Shown here: positions 1-4,555 of the stretch, one piece after another
Position numbering within the stretch: the first letter of the stretch is position 1
Layout of the letters: each line of letters starts with the position of its first letter
Assembly: GCA_945906915.1 (NCBI GenBank)
Contig: CAMDSI010000047.1
Location: 1 to 12,350 of the forward strand
Direction of reading: 5' to 3'
Length of the DNA stretch: 12,350 nt
From: Spirosoma fluviale
GTDB taxonomy: Bacteria > Bacteroidota > Bacteroidia > Cytophagales > Spirosomataceae
Translations under genes and position numbers: made by a program
Notes under the pieces: model-generated
What the model was told of the DNA's origin: nothing
The model's database searches: none
What the model saw: only the letters and a program-made list of their open reading frames with translations

Positions 1-2
1 AT

Positions 3-132
3 TCGCCGAGGGCGACATTTTGACTAAGCGACGAAGTCGCGACTAAGATGCAAAGCATCGACTAAGTCCGAAGGACGACTAAATCGCGAAGCGATGACTA
101 AGTCACGAAGTGACGACCTGCCGCTCCGCGGC
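3..132 (+). repeat. GACTAA triloop-hairpin array 1 (7 units, continues to window edge)
   Basis: Seven consecutive mini-hairpins, each a perfect short inverted repeat around three bases: TCGCC-GAG-GGCGA (3-15), GCGAC-GAA-GTCGC (28-40), GATGC-AAA-GCATC (47-59), GTCC-GAA-GGAC (66-76), ATCGC-GAA-GCGAT (83-95), GTCAC-GAA-GTGAC (102-114) and GCCGC-TCC-GCGGC (120-132). The hexamer GACTAA precedes the five at 28-114 (at 22, 41, 60, 77 and 96). The period is 19 bp, or 17 bp where the stem has 4 pairs. The last two units lie inside the 3' end of the LytTR gene and encode its tail. The spacer is constant while both stem arms change together, so structure rather than sequence appears to be kept. It is not a CRISPR, because the constant part has 6 bases and the variable parts are palindromic. 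Function unknown. Confidence 0.85.
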
Positions 133-465
133 TCTAAACAACTCCTTCAACGGTTTGATCTGCCTACGCGAGATAGTCACTTGGTGATCGTTAACTAATT
201 TGATAATTTTGTGAATATTAAAATCAATGGCCAGAATGGCATTCATGTTGACAATGGCAGATTTAGATGGACGTATAAAGCTATTAGCCAGGAGAAATTC
301 CTCAAAGTATTTTAGCGTTCGACACGATATAATTCTGCTACCATCATTCATATGAAACTTAGAATAATTACCTTCTCCCTCGATGCGAAGGATATCTTTG
401 ATGCAGATAATCTGATCGCCTAATGAAAGCGTGCAGTTTTGTTCATTCTTAATTGTTACTGTCAT
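103..465 (-). CDS. Stand-alone LytTR DNA-binding domain protein
   Basis: The 120-residue protein is almost entirely a LytTR domain (about residues 15-110). Visible family features are an IEGEGNYSKF segment, a conserved RTLKYFEEFL helix, the F-IRPSKSAIVNMNAI core and a late VTISRRQIKPLKELF segment. LytTR domains bind short direct repeats in promoters, usually as output domains of two-component response regulators. No receiver domain or membrane segment is present here, so the partner signal is unknown. The last ten residues (RAAERQVVTS) and the TGA stop are encoded by two units of the adjacent hairpin array, so the natural end of the gene may have been replaced. The ATG at 465 is the first one in frame with the domain. 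The gene is divergent from the aldo/keto reductase at 727 and may regulate it or itself; that is inference only. Confidence 0.82.
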   Translation of the reverse strand: MTVTIKNEQNCTLSLGDQIICIKDILRIEGEGNYSKFHMNDGSRIISCRTLKYFEEFLLANSFIRPSKSAIVNMNAILAIDFNIHKIIKLVNDHQVTISRRQIKPLKELFRAAERQVVTS

Positions 466-490
466 AATAATAGTAGATCAGTTATCATTA

Positions 491-498
491 CAAATCTA
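491..498 (-). promoter_or_regulatory. Candidate -7 box for the LytTR gene
   Basis: The minus strand reads TAGATTTG, an exact match to the Bacteroidota -7 consensus TAnnTTTG. It lies 25 bases before the LytTR start codon, giving a leader of roughly 20 nt. The nearest TTG upstream is 23 bases away, longer than the usual spacing, so the -33 part is weak. Confidence 0.35.
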
Positions 499-570
499 CG
501 GCGCGTCAGCACAGATAAGGACAATAATTAGGTTATTTGCGTTATTGACTATTATTGATCCAAATTCGTC

Positions 571-586
571 TATTAACCGGTTAATA
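571..586. promoter_or_regulatory. 16-bp perfect palindrome, candidate operator
   Basis: TATTAACCGGTTAATA is perfectly self-complementary with no loop. It sits in the 261-bp divergent region between the LytTR gene and the aldo/keto reductase. The half-site GGTTA recurs at 531 and 594 on the same strand. LytTR proteins favour direct repeats with a GTT core, so the GGTTA copies are possible LytTR targets, whereas the palindrome itself would suit a dimeric regulator. No further coding sequence is visible between 466 and 726. Confidence 0.35.
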
Positions 587-604
587 TATAATAGGTTACA
601 TATA

Positions 605-630
605 CTTTTTGTGGATAAATAGCTAAATAA
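605..630 (+). promoter_or_regulatory. Motif shared with the MFS upstream region
   Basis: This 26-base stretch, containing GTGGATAAATAG, matches 12010-12035 at 22 of 26 positions by direct alignment. Both copies lie upstream of plus-strand genes (aldo/keto reductase and MFS transporter). It may be a common regulator site, or a coincidence in AT-rich DNA. Confidence 0.3.
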
Positions 631-668
631 GCTAACTAAAATAGAGGCATTAACTGGACTTTCACATA

Positions 669-681
669 CTATACGGTATAG
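669..681. promoter_or_regulatory. Small palindrome upstream of aldo/keto reductase
   Basis: CTATAC-G-GTATAG is a perfect 6-bp inverted repeat with a one-base centre, 45 bases before the aldo/keto reductase start. It is a possible operator; no other support is visible. Confidence 0.25.
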
Positions 682-726
682 AGGTAAGGGATTTTTTACT
701 TAATTTTCGGATAATTAAATAGAACT

Positions 727-1698
727 ATGAAGACAAGACGATTTGGCCGGACTAACTGGCAGGTAAGTGAAGTGGGATATGGCATGTGGGGATTAGCTGG
801 ATGGACTGGCTCTGATATTGAGGAAGTCAATAAGTCTTTGGACCGTTCGGTCGAGCTGGGATGTAATTTTTTTGACACCGCTTGGGGATATGCAGAAGGC
901 AAGAGTGAGGAAATCTTGGGAGGGCTTTTGAGACGTCATAAGGAAACCACTCTATATGCTGCAACGAAGATTCCGCCCAAAAACTTTACCTGGCCATCTA
1001 AGCCTCATTTCAAAATAGAAGACTGTTTCCCGGCTGATCACATCGTGGAGTACACGGAGAAAAGTTTACGTAACCTAAAGGTGGAGCAAATTGATTTGCA
1101 ACAGTTCCATGTGTGGGAAGATGCGTGGGCGGATCGCGATGAGTGGAAATTGGCGGTGGAGAAATTAACTAAAGAGGGAAAGGTCGCGCATTGGGGTGTA
1201 TCGGTGAACCGTTGGGAGCCAAACAATTGCTTGCAGACCTTGGAAACCGGATTGATTTCTTCTGTGCAGGTGATATATAATATTTTTGACCAAAACCCCG
1301 AAGACCAATTATTCCCTCTTTGTAAGAAATTAGATGTGGGCGTGATTGCGCGTGTTCCTTTTGATGAGGGAAGTTTGACGGGTTTGATGACCTATGACAC
1401 GACTTTCCCGGCGAATGATTGGCGTTCGACCTATTTCGTTCCGGAGAATTTGATATCGAGTGTGGATCACGCGAATGCATTGAAACCTTTGGTTCCGGAA
1501 GGAATGGATTTGCCGGAAATGGCATTACGTTTCATCCTTTCGAATCCGGATGTGGGCACGATCATTCCGGGTATGCGTAAAATCAAACACGTAGAAAGTA
1601 ATACTGCGACCTCAGATGGTCGCGGATTAGCACCAGCATTAGTAGAGGAGTTGCGTGCGCACCGTTGGGAGCGTCAGCCTACTTCTTGGTCGCAGTAA
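727..1698 (+). CDS. Aldo/keto reductase
   Basis: A 323-residue NAD(P)H-dependent oxidoreductase of the aldo/keto reductase superfamily, a cytosolic (beta/alpha)8 barrel of typical length. The catalytic tetrad can be placed: Asp50 and Tyr55 in FDTAWGYAEG, Lys81 in AATKIPP and His128 in DLQQFHVW. A late segment (RFILSNPDVGTIIPGMRK) corresponds to the family's cofactor phosphate-binding region. The HVW sequence and length resemble the oxidoreductases often annotated as Tas/YdhF-like or general stress 69-like, but the substrate cannot be inferred. The ATG at 727 fits the family N-terminus (MKTRRFGRT). Its 3' end overlaps the convergent rhodanese-thioredoxin gene by 20 bases. There is no terminator between the two, so antisense read-through is likely. 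Confidence 0.93.
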   Translation: MKTRRFGRTNWQVSEVGYGMWGLAGWTGSDIEEVNKSLDRSVELGCNFFDTAWGYAEGKSEEILGGLLRRHKETTLYAATKIPPKNFTWPSKPHFKIEDCFPADHIVEYTEKSLRNLKVEQIDLQQFHVWEDAWADRDEWKLAVEKLTKEGKVAHWGVSVNRWEPNNCLQTLETGLISSVQVIYNIFDQNPEDQLFPLCKKLDVGVIARVPFDEGSLTGLMTYDTTFPANDWRSTYFVPENLISSVDHANALKPLVPEGMDLPEMALRFILSNPDVGTIIPGMRKIKHVESNTATSDGRGLAPALVEELRAHRWERQPTSWSQ

Positions 1699-2389
1699 AG
1701 AGTTCCTTTAAAGCGGCCTCTTCCCGGAACCCCGATGTTTTGGTTGTCATTTCTCCTTTAGAGAAGACGATGAAACTCGGGATTTCGTCTATTCCGTAGG
1801 CCTGCATGATGGCTTGGTTGCCGTCTGCTTCGACTTTCAAAACCATCACGCGACCTTTAAATTCTTCGGCTAGTTTATCGACTATGGGCATCATTTTAAG
1901 ACAGGGCGCACACCATTTGGCATAAAAGTCAACTACGACTGCATCTGATGAAGCGACTTCTTTTTTGAAGTCGGCCAAATTCCAAGCCGCATCATGCTTG
2001 ACATCGGGTACTCCCTCTAATGGTTTCATTCGTGTCGTCCATTTCAAATAGCCCCCTTTCATTTCCGTTACTTGAAAACCAGCCGCGCGCATTTGCTCTG
2101 CTGCCTGCGCGGAGCGTCCGCCGGAAAGGCAATAGATAAGGACTGGTTTGTCTTTAGCTAATTGAGCGACTTTGGTGCTGAAATCTGGGGAGCGGAAATC
2201 GATGTTCATCGCCTTTGGCAAATGTCCTCCTCCAAATTCCCCCGTAGTCCGAACGTCCAGCAAATAAGCGTTCGGCGTCTCTTTGATCTTCTTTTCGAAG
2301 GCATCAACGTCGATATTTTGGGCGAAAGTACTGAGGCTCAGTAGAGATACGAAGGCCATCATAAGGCAACTCGAAATACATTTTATCAT
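1679..2389 (-). CDS. Exported rhodanese-thioredoxin fusion protein
   Basis: The protein has 236 residues from the chosen ATG. Residues 1-24 are a Sec signal peptide (Lys3, hydrophobic core, likely cleavage after STFAQ or STFA), so it should act in the periplasm. A rhodanese domain follows (about 25-125) with catalytic Cys87 in the CLSGGRS loop. Then comes a thioredoxin domain (about 133-236) with redox motif WCAPC at 159-163 and the cis-proline at 204 (EIPSF). Rhodaneses move sulfane sulfur onto cysteine thiols and thioredoxins reduce disulfides, so the fusion may reduce its own persulfide or handle thiols outside the membrane; that is inference. The frame stays open upstream to 2512, but that start would lack the signal peptide and overlap eno. 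Divergent from eno. Confidence 0.92.
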   Translation of the reverse strand: MIKCISSCLMMAFVSLLSLSTFAQNIDVDAFEKKIKETPNAYLLDVRTTGEFGGGHLPKAMNIDFRSPDFSTKVAQLAKDKPVLIYCLSGGRSAQAAEQMRAAGFQVTEMKGGYLKWTTRMKPLEGVPDVKHDAAWNLADFKKEVASSDAVVVDFYAKWCAPCLKMMPIVDKLAEEFKGRVMVLKVEADGNQAIMQAYGIDEIPSFIVFSKGEMTTKTSGFREEAALKELFTATKK

Positions 2390-2422
2390 CTGATAATACG
2401 GAATTAGGCAAAAAATCGTTAA

Positions 2423-2451
2423 TTTGCAGTTCAATTTAGGCAATAATCTTA
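2423..2451 (+). promoter_or_regulatory. Candidate eno promoter
   Basis: TTTG (2423-2426), 17 bases, then TAATCTTA (2444-2451) resembles the Bacteroidota -33/-7 arrangement with an imperfect -7 box. It would leave a leader of about 20 nt before the eno ATG. Weak match. Confidence 0.3.
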
Positions 2452-2479
2452 ATTCTTTAATCAAAATAAATATAATACG

Positions 2480-3757
2480 ATGAGTGCAATACAGTATGTA
2501 CACGCAAGACAAATTTTAGATTCACGCGGAAACCCAACAATTGAGGTGGACATTAAGACCGAAGACGGTGCTTTTGGACGTGCAGCAGTTCCATCTGGAG
2601 CTTCTACAGGTATCCACGAGGCAGTAGAACTTCGTGATGAAGACAAATCAGTTTACGTAGGAAAAGGTGTTTTAAAAGCAGTTGAGAACGTAAATACGGC
2701 GATTGCAGAAGAACTTTGGGGTTTAGAAGTGTCTGAACAAAACATGATCGATAACATCATGATTGAATTAGACGGAACGCCAAACAAGAGTAAATTAGGG
2801 GCAAATGCGATTCTAGGCGTTTCTTTGGCAGTAGCAAAAGCAGCAGCACAAGAAGCAGGCTTATCTTTATACCGGTACATCGGTGGCGTTAACGCTAACA
2901 CGTTACCAGTTCCGATGATGAACATCTTAAACGGAGGTTCTCACGCGGATAACTCGATTGACTTCCAAGAATTCATGGTAATGCCAGCGAAAGCTGAATC
3001 TTTCTCGCATGCATTACGTATGGGTACGGAAGTTTTCCACGCATTGAAAGGTGTGTTGAAGTCCAAAGGTTATTCTACTAACGTAGGTGATGAAGGTGGT
3101 TTTGCACCTAACATCAAGTCGAACGAAGAGGCCATCGAAATCGTATTGCAATCGATCGAAAAAGCAGGTTACAAGCCAGGCGAAGAAATCTTCATCGCAA
3201 TGGATGCGGCTGCATCTGAATTCTACGATGAGAAAACAGGTCTTTACACATTCAAAAAGTCAGATGGAAAGCAATTAAACTCAATGGAGATGGCTGCTTA
3301 CTGGAAGACTTGGGCTGACAAATACCCAATCATCTCGATTGAAGACGGTATGGCAGAAGACGATTGGGCAGGTTGGGCTGAGCAAACGAAATTGATTGGT
3401 TCTAAATGCCAGTTAGTAGGTGACGATTTATTCGTAACTAACGTGAAGCGTTTACAACAAGGTATCGACAAAGGCGTTGCAAACGCAGTTTTAGTAAAAG
3501 TTAATCAAATCGGTTCATTAACGGAGACGATTGATACGGTTAACCTAGCGAAACGCAACTCTTACAAAAACATCATGTCACACCGTTCAGGAGAGACAGA
3601 AGATGCTACAATCGCTGACTTAGCGGTAGCGTTGAACACAGGCCAAATCAAAACTGGTTCTGCATCTCGTTCTGACCGCATGGCTAAATACAACCAATTG
3701 CTTCGCATTGAGGAGGAATTAGGTGCTAACGCATATTTCCCAGGTTTGAATTTCTAA
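2480..3757 (+). CDS. eno: Enolase
   Basis: Converts 2-phosphoglycerate to phosphoenolpyruvate in glycolysis and the reverse in gluconeogenesis; cytosolic and Mg-dependent. At 425 residues it has normal length. Diagnostic segments occur in order: the N-terminal ARQILDSRGNPTIEVD, the loop PSGASTGIHEA, GGSHADNSIDFQEFM carrying the active-site His and Glu, metal ligands in AMDAA, SIEDGMAEDDW and VGDDLFVTN, the catalytic Lys in VLVKVNQIG, and the signature SHRSGETEDATIADLA. The gene ends with the usual GLNF tail. Codons are A/T-ending and uniform, as expected for a highly expressed gene. The next gene begins 4 bases after the stop, so the two are probably cotranscribed. Gpm, the preceding glycolytic step, lies 0.8 kb away on the opposite strand. 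Confidence 0.98.
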   Translation: MSAIQYVHARQILDSRGNPTIEVDIKTEDGAFGRAAVPSGASTGIHEAVELRDEDKSVYVGKGVLKAVENVNTAIAEELWGLEVSEQNMIDNIMIELDGTPNKSKLGANAILGVSLAVAKAAAQEAGLSLYRYIGGVNANTLPVPMMNILNGGSHADNSIDFQEFMVMPAKAESFSHALRMGTEVFHALKGVLKSKGYSTNVGDEGGFAPNIKSNEEAIEIVLQSIEKAGYKPGEEIFIAMDAAASEFYDEKTGLYTFKKSDGKQLNSMEMAAYWKTWADKYPIISIEDGMAEDDWAGWAEQTKLIGSKCQLVGDDLFVTNVKRLQQGIDKGVANAVLVKVNQIGSLTETIDTVNLAKRNSYKNIMSHRSGETEDATIADLAVALNTGQIKTGSASRSDRMAKYNQLLRIEEELGANAYFPGLNF

Positions 3758-3761
3758 TACT

Positions 3762-4082
3762 ATGCTTGATCGTGTTAAGAGTTTATTTTTAGGGCCAAAT
3801 CGTTTCTACTACATCTCCACCTGCGTTTTGTTTGTGTGGATGTTTGTACTAGACAATAATGATTTAACGGTTCAATATAGACTTTCTACCGAACTGGCAG
3901 ACTTGAAGGCGGAACACGAATACTATCGGCACAAGTTAAAAGAGCTGAAAAAGGAGCGTGCTGCTGTGATGGGAAATCCAGCGTTATTAGAAAAATATGC
4001 TCGAGAGAAATATTTTATGAAGCGTCCGTCAGAGGATGTCTTCGTGATCGTTGATCAGGAGAATCAACCGATTGAGAAATAA
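3762..4082 (+). CDS. FtsB/DivIC-type septum formation initiator
   Basis: A 106-residue bitopic membrane protein: a short cytoplasmic N-terminus, one membrane helix at about residues 14-31 (FYYISTCVLFVWMFVLD), then a coiled coil of about 35 residues rich in Leu, Lys and Glu. It closes with the typical LLEKYAREKYFMKRPSEDVFVI segment. Family members join FtsL and FtsQ in the periplasmic part of the divisome and help activate septal wall synthesis. The start follows the eno stop by 4 bases, and this pairing is familiar in Bacteroidota. The stop codon TAA directly abuts a strong terminator hairpin. FtsB and DivIC cannot be told apart from the sequence alone. Confidence 0.85.
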   Translation: MLDRVKSLFLGPNRFYYISTCVLFVWMFVLDNNDLTVQYRLSTELADLKAEHEYYRHKLKELKKERAAVMGNPALLEKYAREKYFMKRPSEDVFVIVDQENQPIEK

Positions 4083-4115
4083 AAGAAGCCCGGCGCATAG
4101 CGCTGGGCTTCTTTT
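4081..4115 (+). terminator. Intrinsic terminator of the eno operon
   Basis: A 16-bp stem begins in the last two bases of the DivIC-like gene's stop codon: AAAAGAAGCCCGGCGC, loop ATA, GCGCTGGGCTTCTTTT, with one G-T pair. It ends in a T run (CTTTTATTT), so it should stop plus-strand transcription. The A-rich left arm gives the minus strand a T run as well, so it may work both ways. Like the arrays nearby, it has a 3-base loop. Confidence 0.85.
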
Positions 4116-4119
4116 ATTT

Positions 4120-4154
4120 CAAAGAGCAAAGTTCAAAGAGCAAAGTTCAAAGAG
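4120..4154 (+). repeat. CAAAGTT-type heptamer tandem repeat
   Basis: Five 7-bp units alternate CAAAGAG and CAAAGTT, that is, a 14-bp unit repeated about 2.5 times. The same heptamer family occurs on the minus strand at 7309-7343, next to array 5. Both tracts are followed, in their own orientation, by a GACTAA hairpin array. Confidence 0.8.
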
Positions 4155-4173
4155 GGCATTTATTGAATCTTCT

Positions 4174-4238
4174 GACTAAATCGCGAAGCGATGACTAAGT
4201 CCCTAAGGGACGACTTATTGACTCGCTGCATAGCAGCG
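4174..4238 (+). repeat. GACTAA triloop-hairpin array 2 (3 units)
   Basis: The units are ATCGC-GAA-GCGAT (4180-4192), GTCCC-TAA-GGGAC (4199-4211) and CGCTGC-ATA-GCAGCG (4224-4238). GACTAA stands before the first two (4174, 4193), and a longer spacer GACTTATTGACT before the third. The first unit is identical to unit 5 of array 1. It lies between the convergent 3' ends of the DivIC-like gene and gpmI. Confidence 0.8.
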
Positions 4239-4302
4239 TGATTATGCACTCTGCCTCTCCGTGCCCTAAACCCAATAATGTGTGAAATGGCGTCGTAAAG
4301 TA

Positions 4303-4357
4303 TAAATAGTTTTTTGAGGAATTGACAGATGTTGTCAATACGCCAAAAAACCATTTA
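4303..4357 (+). repeat. ATTGACA palindromic element, copy A
   Basis: A 55-bp imperfect inverted repeat. The outer arms are TAAATAGTTTTTTG and CAAAAAACCATTTA, and the core is ATTGACA-GATGT-TGTCAAT. The left arm with its upstream flank (GTATAAAT) also matches copy B. It lies between arrays 2 and 3 in the convergent intergenic region. Four copies are present in the window; no transposase accompanies them. Confidence 0.75.
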
Positions 4358-4414
4358 GTACTTTGAAAGTATTTTAACTCTTTTCTGCCCTAGGAGCGCC
4401 TCAAGGCCATATCT

Positions 4415-4504
4415 GACTAATTCTCTCCGGACTAAGCGACGCAGTCGCGACTAAGTCCCGCAGGGACGACTAAATCGCTTAGCGATGACTCCGACGCAGT
4501 CGGA
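4415..4504 (+). repeat. GACTAA triloop-hairpin array 3 (4 units)
   Basis: After a degenerate first spacer (GACTAA at 4415 followed by TTCTCTCCG) come GCGAC-GCA-GTCGC (4436-4448), GTCCC-GCA-GGGAC (4455-4467), ATCGC-TTA-GCGAT (4474-4486) and TCCGAC-GCA-GTCGGA (4490-4504). GACTAA precedes the first three at 4430, 4449 and 4468, an exact 19-bp period. The stems GCGAC, GTCCC and ATCGC reuse those of arrays 1 and 2, but the loop has changed from GAA to GCA or TTA. It ends 16 bases before the gpmI terminator hairpin. Confidence 0.85.
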
Positions 4505-4520
4505 ATGACTTCTCGTCGAC

Positions 4521-4555
4521 TTATTTTAATTTTCGCAGCGCGAAAATTAAAATAA
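4521..4555 (-). terminator. gpmI terminator hairpin containing the gpmI stop
   Basis: A perfect 16-bp stem, TTATTTTAATTTTCGC, with a 3-base loop (AGC on plus). Its arm nearest gpmI includes the last two codons and the TAA stop (4547-4549). The distal arm ends in an AT-rich run. It would act as an intrinsic terminator or 3' stabiliser, and because the stem is symmetrical it could also work on plus-strand transcripts. Confidence 0.7.

Noticed and set aside
3..132. Array 1 as a CRISPR
   Set aside because: The constant part is only 6 bases, the variable parts are 11-13 bases and palindromic, and no cas gene is near.
431..622. Plus-strand frame of 63 codons in the LytTR upstream region
   Set aside because: It overlaps the LytTR start in antisense and covers the palindrome and promoter box. 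The hydrophobic look follows from AT-rich sequence.
750..755. GACTAA inside the aldo/keto reductase gene
   Set aside because: A single hexamer with no following triloop hairpin; a chance occurrence.
2390..2512. Upstream extension of the rhodanese-thioredoxin frame
   Set aside because: It would bury the signal peptide behind 41 residues and overlap the eno start; the ATG at 2389 is preferred.
4160..4354. Minus-strand frame of 64 codons containing ICQFLKKLFILYDA
   Set aside because: It is a translation of palindromic copy A and array 2. Similar CQFLKK peptides appear at the other copies, so the likeness comes from the DNA repeat and not from a protein.
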